From: Nannochloropsis oceanica
Taxonomy: Eukaryota; Sar; Eustigmatophyceae; Eustigmatales; Monodopsidaceae
DNA: 64,000 bases
Assembly (NCBI GenBank): GCA_004519485.1
Contig: CP038135.1
Span: forward strand, 186,001 to 250,000
Direction of reading: 5' to 3'
Below are positions 38,342 through 49,208 of the stretch, one piece after another. Position 1 is the stretch's first letter; the number at the start of each line of letters is the position of its first letter. Both the position numbers and the translations under genes were made by a program. The notes under the pieces were generated by a model. That model was not told the DNA's origin. It saw nothing but the letters and a program-made list of their open reading frames with translations, and searched no databases.

Positions 38342-40237
38342 CTACATCCTCAAGCCCGGTGGGAAGTACAATCCATTCTCCGGCAACGGCTTTCTTGCCG
38401 CTTCCAGGGCCACCCTGAACGCCTCCTTCAAGCTCTCCAATCCTTCCAAACCCACCGACACCCGCACCAGATTCGGGCACACGCCGTGACTCCTTGCGAA
38501 GTCCAGCTCGTTGTAGTGGGCGAGGAGGGTGTATGGGCATGCCAGCGTGAAATTCGTTCCCAGACTAGGCCCTTTATACACGTCCAAGGCATCATAAAAC
38601 GCCGTCGGCGACAGCCCCTCCTTCAACGACACAGAAAAGAGTCCCCCGTATCCTCCCTCCCTCCGTCGGAAGCGATCGTATATCTCTTTTTGGGTCCTAC
38701 TGGGGTAAGACACTTCCTCCACCCCCTCCTCCCCCACCAGCCATTCTACCAGCCCCCTCGTCGTCTCGTTGATTCTCCTCGACCTTTCCTCAAAATCCCT
38801 CCCGTTCTCCCATACAACCTTTGCGTCCTCCTCATACAACTCTGCATCGTCCCCTAACCCTCCCTCCCTCCCCCCCTCTTTCCCTTCCTCCATCGCCCGC
38901 CTCAACTCCTTATATGAAGGGCTCTTGCCGTTCAACACCAAACTACCGGCCATCACATCCCCCTTGCCCGAAAACAGCTTCGTCAAGCTACTGACACTCA
39001 TGTCTATCCCTCCATACCCCCCGCCCTCCCTCCCTCGTTCGGCTCCCATCAGATCCACATTGTCAAAGTTCGAAATCGTGTCATCCACCACCACCGGGAA
39101 CCCATACTCCCTCCCCAGCTCCGTTAATTTCCCCAGATCTGGACACTGGAGCAAGGGATTTGAAGGAAACTCGGTGAACACCGCCATAATCTCCTCTTCT
39201 TTCAGGATGCCCTCGAGTGTCTTGAGATCGGCGACGTCGCCCCTTCCCAGGAAATGGACCCCATGACTGTTCCACTCCTTCCGTAGACAAATCTTGAGGG
39301 TGTCGAGGTAGGTGAAGCCGAACACCACCACCCGACGGTTCGGACGGGCTTGCTTGCATATATGGAATGCCTTGAAGATGGCGGCCATGCCACTGATTGT
39401 CAGGTACACGTCTTCCTCCCGTTGACCGGTCAAGGCGCTTATTCGTTCCTTCAAGGCCTGTCGGTAGCACCCAGGCCTTGCCTCGCCCACTGCCGTTGCA
39501 GCTACAGTAGAGGACGAAGTAGAGGAGGAGAGAGGGGCAGCAGATGGGAAGCCGTTGACCAAGGTAGAGACAGGATGACCCAACGACGCCAGCACCCGCG
39601 CGGCCTTGCGCGAGGACAAGATTTCCCCACTGTGTTGCCAGTATGCCTTCGCCTCTCCTGCGGCAAAAGAGGGGAATGTGACAATGTAAGTGTCCATGAC
39701 ACCCACAGGATGCAAATTCACAGGAAACCCTGGCTCGTGCGCGTGCGCATCTTCCAGGAAACGACGGCAACGCTCCGCTGTACCTAGTGAGGGGAAGGGC
39801 AGGGCCCCAACCACTTCATGTGCGGCGATGGCGCCTACCTCGACAGCATGTGCCTTCCACACATCAACCAATTGCTTCACGAACGGATGGTAGACAAAGC
39901 GGGGGTATCCTAGCACAAGCTTGTCGGTCACGTCGGCGTCGCCTTCCTCGTAACCCACCACGTGCTGCCACTTGGGCATGGTCACGGACACGGCGTGGTC
40001 ATTCAAGGGGATGGGCGCACCCAGCGTCTTCCGCAGCTGTACTGCAGTGGCATCGGTGTGGCGGTATCTTTGCCTTGGTGTTGGCAAGGGCCGCGTGCAT
40101 ATTTTATGAAAGGACTGGGTACTAGCAGTGGCAGTGACGGAGGTCAAAGCGCGAGCAAGCGTTGATGATGATGGCAACACTGATGGTTCTGGCCTCGCAG
40201 CGTGGCCGTACAAGCACAACAGAGGCCGGCGGAGCAT
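38342..40237 (-). CDS. Cystathionine gamma-synthase, fungal STR2-type (PLP enzyme)
   Basis: A Cys/Met-metabolism PLP-dependent enzyme, expected to join cysteine with an activated homoserine to give cystathionine in methionine synthesis. The N-terminal signature PIPLNDHAVSVTMPKW, then VGYEEGD and GYPRFVYHP, is that of the long fungal STR2 enzymes. The PLP core follows: YLTISGMAAIFKAFHI, PVVVDDTISNFDNVDL and the lysine loop SVSSLTKLFSGKGDVMAGS. The C-terminal VRVSVGLEGLESL is the conserved end of the family. The ATG at 40237 gives MLRRPLLCLYGHAARPEP, a basic organelle-type presequence, and 631 residues, near the fungal length of about 640. An upstream in-frame ATG at 40417 would add 60 residues. 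The insert [13 protein letters not shown] comes from a GGGA tract. Confidence 0.85.
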   Translation of the reverse strand: MLRRPLLCLYGHAARPEPSVLPSSSTLARALTSVTATASTQSFHKICTRPLPTPRQRYRHTDATAVQLRKTLGAPIPLNDHAVSVTMPKWQHVVGYEEGDADVTDKLVLGYPRFVYHPFVKQLVDVWKAHAVEVGAIAAHEVVGALPFPSLGTAERCRRFLEDAHAHEPGFPVNLHPVGVMDTYIVTFPSFAAGEAKAYWQHSGEILSSRKAARVLASLGHPVSTLVNGFPSAAPLSSSTSSSTVAATAVGEARPGCYRQALKERISALTGQREEDVYLTISGMAAIFKAFHICKQARPNRRVVVFGFTYLDTLKICLRKEWNSHGVHFLGRGDVADLKTLEGILKEEEIMAVFTEFPSNPLLQCPDLGKLTELGREYGFPVVVDDTISNFDNVDLMGAERGREGGGYGGIDMSVSSLTKLFSGKGDVMAGSLVLNGKSPSYKELRRAMEEGKEGGREGGLGDDAELYEEDAKVVWENGRDFEERSRRINETTRGLVEWLVGEEGVEEVSYPSRTQKEIYDRFRRREGGYGGLFSVSLKEGLSPTAFYDALDVYKGPSLGTNFTLACPYTLLAHYNELDFARSHGVCPNLVRVSVGLEGLESLKEAFRVALEAARKPLPENGLYFPPGLRM

Positions 40238-40591
40238 TCGAAACAATCCCCCAGCTGCTTGACGTAATGCCCTGTTAGTATAGCCTGTATCGTGTGGCGT
40301 GGACCGAGTCAGCGTATAAAGCAAAAGCCGTGTGGTTGGTGGGTACAGTATTTGCAGTCCTGTCGAAGTGGTCAACGAAGGGGTCTGTTGTATCATCACA
40401 TATCGATGCCAAAACATTATTTCATCTTACATTTCGCTATTCTTTCGCCAATCTCCTGTTTCTCATTCTTGTTATTGCTCTTCTGTTGTCATCTCGAGGT
40501 GGTATCCTTGCATCCTCATATTTCGCTGTCCTCCCTCCTCGATTTCCCCCATTCTAATTTACACGTCCCTTCCTCCCTCCCTCCCCCTCTC
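40238..40591. other. Spacer between tandem minus-strand genes
   Basis: It includes a possible 60-codon N-terminal extension of the cystathionine gamma-synthase and the 3' flank of the CDF gene. A short CCCT run lies at about 40571-40590. Confidence 0.4.
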
Positions 40592-42197
40592 CTATATTTT
40601 ATGCTCATTATACCCTCTCGTCTGATAATCCACATGCACAAAACAACGCTCCACAAAACTCTGCATTTCCACCTTCTGCTGCAGCCCCAACGCAATGTCG
40701 TGGGCCTCCTTTACGCTCATCTCGCTGGGTAACACCACCTCCAATTCAACGAGGAAATTGGGACCAAAGTGATACGCACGAATGATATCCAACTCGAGCT
40801 GAGTGTGATGATTGCCGGCGAGCTCTGTTATGGTTTCAAGTGTCTCAGGAGGAGCAGAGAGACCGACAATTTTGCTAGCATGGTCCATCCCCACATGCAG
40901 CCAATTGTAGAAAATGAGGCAGGAAATGAGGATGGCGCCGATTGGGTCGACTACCCAGGCCTTGGGGTAGTAGTGCGCGAAGGTAGAGGAAATGACAGAG
41001 AAAGAATTTGTCATGATATCGTTTCTGTGGTCCTCCGCGAGGGCTTCGGCCGTGCCGGATATTCCTGCCAGGGTGCTTGAGTAGAGGTAGAGGCATACTT
41101 TGACACCGACGGCAACGAGCATGATCCCGATGGTGACGGGTTCCATGTCTAAGCGAGTGATGGAAGGGAAGGGAGGGCGAGAAGGAGGGGAAAAGGGAGG
41201 GCGAAGGATTAGTCAGGTGCACGCGGTTCCCTTTACTTTCGTCTCTTTATCTAAACACGCTCACTGACGACAAGCTGGCGCTCGATTCCTCTCGCTCTCT
41301 GTTGAACCCTTGCTCTATACCCTCTCTCCCTCACATCTTTCCCAATGTAACTCACTCACCCAAATGAGGTAGCTTTCCATAGGCCAGCGCCATGACCATG
41401 GTTCCGACCGACGCCCTCAACAACTCGAGCGCCGCCACCCCCATGATGACAGACACAATGATAACACCGACCGGCTCGATCCGCGAGCGCCCGGCAGGGT
41501 AATGCTCATCAGAGGGCTTTCGCATGCGGTGCTCGGCGACGGAAAGGACGACTTGGGAAATAAGGTCAAGGAGGGTATCCACTAAAGAAGCCAGCACCGC
41601 CAAAGATCCTGAACGTATTGCGGCATACGCGCTAACAGCCGACAAGAAGACATTCGCAAAAATAGATGCATGTACGGCGAATCGGACTTTATTACTCAGG
41701 TGTTCCACTTGTTCCACCTCCCGTCTCGCAATTACACAATGGTCGTGGCTGTGGCCATGCCCCGCATTCTCGTGGTGATGAAAGATACCACCGCTCACAC
41801 TCCCGCTTCCACCAGAACTGCCCACGGATATCGTTGCCGTTGCTTCCCCTTCCATTTCCATGGTGTTCCGTGCCCCACCCCGACGCACAGGGCTGTTGTA
41901 CCCATCCACAATCGAGATTGAGGGCCTGCGGGTGTGGTGGCGGTGGTGGTGCTGCTCCTCCGCCGTCAGAGGTGCGGATCCCGAGGGAGCAAAGGTCCCC
42001 CCATATGTAATTCTCGGACTTTCATCGACATCGCGAGCCTCGGCCACAAGGCCTTTCTTGCTGTTGTTGCAGCCGGGACCGTGTCGCAAGAGGGACGCTT
42101 TTTCATCGTCAAACGAGACATGAACATGCCTCCCATTCCCATTGCTCTTGCCTTCCTCACCCGTTGCCCCGCCCCATCCGAGGGTGCTACGTGGCAT
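40592..42197 (-). CDS. Cation diffusion facilitator, Mn-CDF type (MTP8-11-like)
   Basis: Two exons: 42197-41360 and 41148-40592, joining in phase as LPHLDMEPVTIG, 464 residues. The N-terminal 140 residues are cytosolic and have His clusters (HHRHHTRR, HHHENAGHGHSHDH) that may sense metal. Six membrane helices follow. The metal-site motif is DTLLD in helix 2 and DHRND in helix 5. A DxxxD pair in both positions marks the Mn-selective CDF group, as opposed to the HxxxD of Zn carriers. The soluble C-terminal domain (LELDIIRAYHFGPNFLVELEV, ending HVDYQTRGYNEHKI) has the CDF ferredoxin-like fold. It should exchange protons for Mn2+ across an organelle membrane. It is divergent from the TerC gene. 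Confidence 0.88.
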
Positions 42198-42785
42198 GCT
42201 TGAGTCGCTTGGCTTGGCTTCCTGGCGACTTGTTTCTTACGGCAGCAAAGAAGGGATTCAGGAAACTGCCTGTGGGAGCGAGGAACGGCGGATGTGAGAG
42301 GTTGCATGGCCAATACCCGAGATCCATGTAAAAACAGGATAGTGCGTGCATCCCCTGGACTCTTTTACAGATGTGAGGGGCTTTAATACAAGGGTAAGCG
42401 AAGGCAGACCAAGAAAGGGCAAGCCAGCAAAAAGAAGAAAAGTAGCGACATTGCAGCGGAGGGGCGGCGAGTCATGCGAGGCCACGACTCCACGTGATCA
42501 ATCACAGTAGCATAGTTTCTTCCTATACGTATGTGTTATTGTAGTGGAGGCGCTGATTGTGGTGGCGCAGGCATGCATGACAGGACGGCAGAATCGAATC
42601 AGGCTCTCACCAAGTGAACCGTTAACGTGGGGAACGAAGCAATGCCCCATCCAGTCTCCTTTGCTACCACCTCACGCCCTCACCATCCATCGATCTCTAC
42701 CAACGCACACGACATAGGGAGATCTGTACCACGCGCCAGAATCTGCAGCAATTGCCATCGCGCCTTCCCCACTCGCTACATCACC
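42198..42785. other. Divergent intergenic region between two metal-transport genes
   Basis: 588 bases shared by the Mn-CDF and TerC-like genes, presumably holding both promoters. No specific element was recognised. Confidence 0.4.
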
Positions 42786-44439
42786 ATGCGCGCCTTCTAT
42801 TTTTGCCTCTTAGGCTTGGCGGCTTCTTCATGTGATGTGTCGCCTTCGTCCCTGTCAGACAGCAGGCGGGCTGCACGGTTGTTGACACAATCACCAGGTA
42901 TGATTTAATAACTATCTTTACATGTGTAAGCGGTATGCCTTGGCCCCGTGTGGCTACCATCATCCTCATTTCAAGTCGCACTCCCCTCTTCCAGTTCTTC
43001 CACACACGTCAGACCCCTTCCAAGCTGAAATCCCCCTCCTTTTTGGGTGGCGTGTTAAAGCGTAACCCTAACCTTAAGAAAGATGAAATTTACAGGTGTA
43101 TTTCCATTTTCGTTCTTCCTCCCCCTTATTTATCAACAGAGCCCTTGGCTCCCGCATCCACCACCTCGCCCTTGGCCCCCCTTCCCAAGTGGACCACGCG
43201 CCGAGGCGGGCTTCAAAACCCCTTTCGAAAGCATAAGCAAACTGCCCCGCCCGTCGAAAGCACGACTAGCAACAAGGCACCTGCAGTTACCAAGATCGAT
43301 CCTGCGGTTGCCTACAGCACGGCGGTTCGCCGAACAATGCTTGCGGTAGGCGCCGCGTGTGCCTTCGGGTTTGGCTTGTGGTACATCGAGGGAAAGAAGT
43401 CTGCAATGGAGTTTTTTGCCGGGTATCTGATCGAGGAAAGTCTGAGTGTGGATAATATTTTTGTCTTCATCATGCTGTTCGAGTACTTTAAGGTAAGAAG
43501 CGGGGAAAGGGAGGATGTGGTAGCGTTGACAGAGGAAAATTGCGCGAAAGGTTCATTGCTTTTACGCAGAATACTCCACAGTTTCGTTTCTTCACTTCTC
43601 TTTACCTCCTTTCAGGTTCCCTTTGAATACCAATCGCGTGCCCTAACGTGGGGAATTGTCGGGGCGGTCGCCATGCGGGGTGTGATGATCTCCGTGGGAG
43701 TGGCCGCGATTCAGAGGTTCCGATGGGTGGTGTTAATGTTCGCCGGTATATTGCTGGGGAGCGCGTTCAAGCTGCTGGCGGAAACGGGGCATGAAGGGGG
43801 GGAGGAGGATTTGAGCGACAACTTGATGTTGAGGGTGGCGAAGAAATGTGTGAATGCCGTGGATGAGTACGATGGGAACAAGTTCTTCACGAAGAGGAAC
43901 GGAAAGCGATTCGCGACGCCCCTGTTCATGTGCTTGATTTGTATTGAACTGTCAGATTTCGTGTTTGCCGTGGACTCCATTCCGGCGGTGTTGGGCGTGT
44001 CCAAGGTATGTGATGCTCCCTCCCTTCTGTCTTATTCCCGGTTGTGTTTTGGAGGGTTCAATCGCAGCATCTTGATAAGCACAAACGTCACTTCCCTGAC
44101 TTTTTCCTTGCCTCCCTCCCTCCCGTCCTCCCTCCCTCCTTCCCCTCTCTTATCCTTTAGGACCCCCTCATTGTCTACTCCTCCAACATCTTCGCCATCA
44201 TGGCCCTGCGTTCCCTCTACACGCTGGTGGCCACTGCTGTCAACACGCTCGAGTACATCAAGCCCTCTGTGGCGTTAGTCTTGGCCTTTGTCGGGGGCAA
44301 GATGATCGCGGAGTTCTTTCATGTGGAAGTCCCCATCTCAGTGTCCCTTTTGGTGGTGATGTCCTTGTTGGGTGGAGGGATTGGATTGAGCGTGTTAAAG
44401 CAGAGGTTTACTGCGAGAAACGCGGAAACAAAGCGGTAG
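42786..44439 (+). CDS. TerC-family integral membrane protein, probably plastid
   Basis: Four exons: 42786-42897, 43140-43492, 43616-44005 and 44161-44439. All have GT-AG ends and phase-compatible joins, giving 377 residues. TerC landmarks are SLSVDNIFVFIMLFEYF, the acidic-residue helix ELSDFVFAVDSIPAVL, then IVYSSNIFAIMALRSLY and a final helix near VSLLVVMSLLGGGIGL. These Asp/Glu-bearing helices bind divalent cations; bacterial members export Mn2+ or confer tellurite resistance, and plant TERC is needed for thylakoid biogenesis. The start gives a short hydrophobic signal (MRAFYFCLLGLAASSC) followed by Ser/Arg-rich sequence, consistent with a complex-plastid leader. Hydrophobic segments number seven to nine. 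Confidence 0.9.
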
Positions 44440-45154
44440 ATGGAGAGCAGGGGGGGGGAGGGGTGTAGTGTACATTTCTCACATTATGTGGCCAGTTGTG
44501 AGAGTGAGATCGGGAGAGAAGGTGAGAGGGAAGGTGGGAGGGACAACTGCGTTCATTAGTTGGTCTGCGGTGGGAGGTGAAACGGGAGTTTCGTGAGGAA
44601 ATCATGAAAAGAGCACGATACGCTAAAAAAAATGCTCAGAGAGAACTGCTCTTCTGCGTGCGTGACCTCCCCACACAGGCCAACACCCTCCCAACGCAAG
44701 CTAGCATTGCATGAAGTTAAAAAACAGATAGATCATTGACGCAAAGCGGTGCATACCTTAGCTAGCTATTATTGACATTCCTGTGAGATTTCTCCCTACC
44801 GCCGGAGACACATTTTGCACAATGTCTTGGCCTTGACAATTCCATCAGCAACAAAACCTCCCGCCTCTCGATCTGGCGAGCGGTCTAAGTCGCCCGCTTA
44901 TCATAAGGCTTGCCCGTCACACCTTGCTCACGCACCAGCAACATTACCACACTGACCAGTACCCTCACCAACTCTCTTATCACCTTAACCCTGTCAGACA
45001 GTTGCTTTCGCAGTGGGAGGTGAGGCAACGAAGCAACGGGCAGGTGCCAGTAGCATCGTCAATATCAAATCCCACTCCTTCTGCATCTTGCCTTTGGTCC
45101 TTTAACCGCAACACCTGTCAACTAACACCAGCACCTCACGACTATAGAGACAAG
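44440..45154. other. Spacer upstream of the Ca2+-ATPase gene
   Basis: Tandem spacer. A frame open from 44924 reaches the pump gene but lacks an ATG, so it is probably 5' UTR. No repeat of note. Confidence 0.4.
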
Positions 45155-48100
45155 ATGAGGATCGCCTCTCCTTCTGTCCCTTCTGTCCTCCGCCTTCTCC
45201 AAGCTCCTACCCTCCTCGTCTTTCTCCTCGTCCTCCTCTCCTCCCTGCCGAAAGCAACCCAAGCCGCCGGCTCTGGCAGCAGCAACGGTGGCCGCCATGG
45301 GAGCTCCTCCTCTTGGGGCATCCGTGGGCGAGGCAGCTTCCTCGCAAGAGGGCCAAATGTACCTGGCAGCACGACCAGCAGTGGGAGCGCCAGCGGTCCT
45401 ACGGGACCACGAGGAGTAGGTGGCTCGGGCATCACCATTGCGGGCCGTGGCGGAGCTGCATTTCCTCCTCCTCCTGTCACGTCGAGCTTGCCACATGCCC
45501 CCATACCGCATTCAGATTACACCCGGCATTTTCCTGCGCATGCTGTCACGCCTTTGGCAGCATTGAAGCACTTTGTGGTGTCGGAAGAGAAAGGATTAAC
45601 GATTGGGGAGGCCCAAGCCCGTCTTGTCGCAGTGGGTCCCAACGAGCTGGTCCCTCCCAAACAAACCTCCTTGCTGGAGCTCGTCGTCGAGCAATTCCAG
45701 GACCGCTTGATACAAATCCTGGTCATCGTCGCGGTGGTTTCGAGCGTCCTTTCGCTCTTTGAGGACGACCCAACAGCCTTTGTTGAGCCGTTAGTTATCG
45801 TCATGATTCTAGTCATCAACGCCTTTGTAGGGATTTGGCAGGGTCGTTCGGCCGAAGGTGCGCTGGAAGCGCTCAAAAAGCTCCAGCCTGAAAATGCATG
45901 TGCATTACGGGAGGGGCAATGGGTAAATGATTTGCCGGCGCGGCAATTGGTGCCCGGAGATATTATATTTGTGAAGGTTGGAGACAAGGTCCCTGCGGAC
46001 GCGCGGATATTGGCGTTGAAAACCACGACGTTTTCGTGCGATGAGGGTAGCTTGACGGGAGAGAGTGCAAGTGTGTCGAAGTTTCTGGATCCGGTGTCGG
46101 AGGAGGCGCGCATCCAGAGCAAGACGAACATGATCTTTAGTGGAACAATGATTAGTAACGGCGCGGCTTACGCTTTGGTCGTTGACACGGGCGCACGGAC
46201 GGAGATCGGGAAGATCAACCAAGGGGTAGAAAAAGCAAAGCAGGAACAGGTGAAAACGCCCCTAGCGCAGAAGCTTGATGAGTTTGGCAATCAGTTGACG
46301 TGGATTATTGGCGTAATATGTTTAGCGGTCTGGGGGTTTTCGTATCCGGAATTCTCGAATCCGGTGCATGGCTCGACGTTGAAAGGCGCGTTGTATTACG
46401 CAAAGGTCGCAGTGGCGCTCGGCGTGGCTGCGATCCCTGAGGGGCTTCCAGCCGTGATTACTTTATGTTTATCGTTAGGAACCCGGAGAATGGCGAAGCG
46501 GAATGTGATAGTGAGAAAACTGCCCTCTGTCGAAACGCTAGGGTGTACGACTGTTATCTGTACCGACAAGACGGGGACGTTGACTACGAATCAAATGACG
46601 TGTGTGAGTCTGGTGACTTTGACGGAGGGGCCTAAAGCAGAGGGAGGCGCGGCGATGTTTGAATACGCAGTGGAAGGCGTGAGCTACAACCCCGTAGGCG
46701 CCGTTGAAGGACTAAGCACCTCCACAGCAGCAGGAGGGTCCCTTCCCAAGGGTTTGGAGGACATCGCCACCATCTCCTCTCTTTGTAATGAAGCGCGCAT
46801 TGTCTTCCAAGACGAGAAATTCGAGCGCATCGGCGAGCCGACTGAAGCCGCGCTGAAGGTTCTGGTCGAGAAGCTGCTTATTCCTGGTCAACCTCGGAGC
46901 CCGGACCCCTTTGTCGCCTGCTCGCAGTACTCCAAGTACTGGGAAGGAAAATACACTAAACTGGCCACTCTTGAATTTTCTAGGGATCGGAAGAGTATGT
47001 CTGTTCTATGCCGGGCATGGAATGGGGGAGGAAACCGACTGTTTGTCAAGGGAGCGCCCGATTTGTTGTTGACACGCTGTACGAAACTGCGGCTTTCGAG
47101 TGGGAAGACCGTGCCTTTGACCAATGACATGCGAGCGAAGATTTTATCGAAAGTGAACAGTATGGCCGTGCGGCCCTTGCGATGTTTGGGGCTGGCGTTG
47201 AAGGAGGGAGGGGATTTGGGCGCGTTGAACAAGCTGACGACAGAAGAGGAGGCCGCCGCGAGTCCTTTGTTGAGGAATCCGTCGCAGTTTGGGCAGATTG
47301 AGAGTGGGTTGACTCTTGTAGGGGTCTGTGGGATCAAGGACCCAGCGAGGCCGGAGGCGGGAAGGGCGATTGTACAGTGTCGAGAGGCGGGGGTGCGGGT
47401 GATAATGATCACGGGTGATTCGAAGGAGACGGCTGTGGCGATCGCGCGCGATGTGAACATTTTCGGTCGCGAGGAGGATGTGAGTCGGAAGGCGTGGAAG
47501 GGTGCGGAGTTTTTCAACTTGTCTGAACAGGAACAACGCTCGATCTTGCGGTCTGGGAATTTGATTTTCTGCAGGACCGAGCCGCATGATAAGCAGCAGT
47601 TGGTGAAGATGTTGCAGCAGGAGGGGGAGGTCCCGGCCATGACAGGGGATGGGGTGAATGACGCACCGGCGCTGCAGCAGGCTGCGATTGGGATAGCGAT
47701 GGGGATAACTGGGACAGAGGTGTCGAAGCAGGCGGCGGACATGATTTTGGCGGATGATAACTTTGCGACAATTGTGTCGGCAGTTGAGGAGGGGAGATGC
47801 ATTTACGCGAACATGCAGGCCTTCATTTGTTTCCTCATCTCGTGTAATATCGGCGAAATCCTCACTATCTTCGGCGCGACTGTCTTGGGTCTCCCGGAGC
47901 CACTTACGCCTCTTCATTTGTTGTGGGTGAACCTGGTGACGGACGGGCCGCCAGCGACGGCGCTCGGATTCAACCCTCCTGATCCCGATGCCATGGTCAA
48001 GCCGCCCAGGAGCTCCAGCGAACCGATCTTGAGTCGGTGGCTTTTGATTCGCTATCTGATTACCGGCTCGTATGTGGGCTTTGCGACCGTGGGGATTTTT

Positions 48101-48676
48101 GTCCAGTGGTTTTTGAAGCGCGGGGTGAGTTGGAAGGAGTTGACGCATTGGGGTCATTGCGTGAATTGGCAAGAAAGCTTCACGCCGGACCTGGGAGGGT
48201 TGACCTCCTTGTTGGGTGACAATCCGGATCGGTGTGATGTGTTTGGTCCTGCCTTGGCATCGCCTCAGACGCTTGCGTTATCAGTGCTGGTGACGATGGA
48301 GATGTTTAAGGCCCTTTCGGCTGTTTCTCTTGATAACTCAATTTTTCGGGTCCCGCCTTGGAAGAACCCGTGGTTGTTGGGAGGGGTGGCATTGCCTTTC
48401 TCGATTCACCTGGCTGTGGTATATTTTCCCTTCTTCAACAAAGTCTTTGGGGTGTCGTCCATGGCAGAGTCAGACTGGATCACTGTCCTCCAGTGGGCGG
48501 CGCCTATCTTGGTGCTTGAAGAGGTGCTCAAGGCGGTCGGGAGGTATCTCAAAGGGAAGGAGACGCGGGTCAAGATGGAGGAGAGGCAACAGAGACTCAT
48601 GCAGATCTCGGCGGCGGCGGCCGAAGCGATGAGTGCGCAGGTGAAAAGGGACGATATAAGGGGGGAGGGGCGGTGA
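45155..48676 (+). CDS. P-type Ca2+-ATPase (P-IIA, SERCA-like) with N-terminal signal peptide
   Basis: A single-exon, 1173-residue pump. The actuator motif is SLTGESASVSK, the phosphorylation site ICTDKTGTLTTNQM, the nucleotide site LFVKGAPDLLLTRC and the hinge AMTGDGVNDAPAL. Ca2+-binding residues match SERCA: IPEGLPAV in helix 4, ISCNIGEILTIF in helix 5, VNLVTDGPPATALGFNPPDP in helix 6 and SVLVTMEMFKAL in helix 8. Sites I and II therefore look intact. The usual N-terminus (HAVTPLAALKHFVVSEEKGL) begins only near residue 130. Before it are a signal peptide (APTLLVFLLVLLSSLPKATQ) and a Gly/Ser-rich stretch. That leader is unusual for SERCA and suggests routing into the secretory or plastid path, with topology still to be explained. 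The ATG at 45155 was chosen because upstream frame lacks one. Confidence 0.92.
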   Translation: MRIASPSVPSVLRLLQAPTLLVFLLVLLSSLPKATQAAGSGSSNGGRHGSSSSWGIRGRGSFLARGPNVPGSTTSSGSASGPTGPRGVGGSGITIAGRGGAAFPPPPVTSSLPHAPIPHSDYTRHFPAHAVTPLAALKHFVVSEEKGLTIGEAQARLVAVGPNELVPPKQTSLLELVVEQFQDRLIQILVIVAVVSSVLSLFEDDPTAFVEPLVIVMILVINAFVGIWQGRSAEGALEALKKLQPENACALREGQWVNDLPARQLVPGDIIFVKVGDKVPADARILALKTTTFSCDEGSLTGESASVSKFLDPVSEEARIQSKTNMIFSGTMISNGAAYALVVDTGARTEIGKINQGVEKAKQEQVKTPLAQKLDEFGNQLTWIIGVICLAVWGFSYPEFSNPVHGSTLKGALYYAKVAVALGVAAIPEGLPAVITLCLSLGTRRMAKRNVIVRKLPSVETLGCTTVICTDKTGTLTTNQMTCVSLVTLTEGPKAEGGAAMFEYAVEGVSYNPVGAVEGLSTSTAAGGSLPKGLEDIATISSLCNEARIVFQDEKFERIGEPTEAALKVLVEKLLIPGQPRSPDPFVACSQYSKYWEGKYTKLATLEFSRDRKSMSVLCRAWNGGGNRLFVKGAPDLLLTRCTKLRLSSGKTVPLTNDMRAKILSKVNSMAVRPLRCLGLALKEGGDLGALNKLTTEEEAAASPLLRNPSQFGQIESGLTLVGVCGIKDPARPEAGRAIVQCREAGVRVIMITGDSKETAVAIARDVNIFGREEDVSRKAWKGAEFFNLSEQEQRSILRSGNLIFCRTEPHDKQQLVKMLQQEGEVPAMTGDGVNDAPALQQAAIGIAMGITGTEVSKQAADMILADDNFATIVSAVEEGRCIYANMQAFICFLISCNIGEILTIFGATVLGLPEPLTPLHLLWVNLVTDGPPATALGFNPPDPDAMVKPPRSSSEPILSRWLLIRYLITGSYVGFATVGIFVQWFLKRGVSWKELTHWGHCVNWQESFTPDLGGLTSLLGDNPDRCDVFGPALASPQTLALSVLVTMEMFKALSAVSLDNSIFRVPPWKNPWLLGGVALPFSIHLAVVYFPFFNKVFGVSSMAESDWITVLQWAAPILVLEEVLKAVGRYLKGKETRVKMEERQQRLMQISAAAAEAMSAQVKRDDIRGEGR

Positions 48677-48970
48677 GCGATGGAAGGGGGGGAGAGAGGA
48701 GATAGGTGAGCGCTCAGGATGACATGGAGAGTCTTAGTTATAATTGAACAGTATATAGAGGAAGGGACGGAGAAAGAGAACAACGGCGACGGGGGGAAGT
48801 CAAAGAAAAGAGACTCGAGATAAAGAACAAAATCAATCGTGCAACTAGGGGTTCAAGGACGAATATGTTCTTGTCGCTTGTTTGCTTGCCCTGTTTGGCC
48901 CGTTGCTTAGTGGCTACATGTAAAATATATCAATACACTCGCTGCCTGCTCACACACACTCACATGCCCT

Positions 48971-49175
48971 TCATCCCTCCTTCACCTTCCACTCCTTCAT
49001 CTCGGCATTGGCAATCTCTCTCTCCCGCATCGACAGGCTTCGGTAAACTTTCCCCGTAACTGCCTCCCACTTCTTCGTCTCTTTGACGCTCAATGCAGGC
49101 ACATAAGCTGGGTTTGCCTGGGCTGCACGGAACTTCTTGTTGTGCAGGGCAACCAATGCTTTCATCTCCTCATCC

Positions 49176-49208
<33 letters not shown>

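Noticed and set aside
44924-45154. N-terminal extension of the Ca2+-ATPase
   Set aside because: The frame begins with TTG and has no ATG before 45155; treated as 5' UTR.
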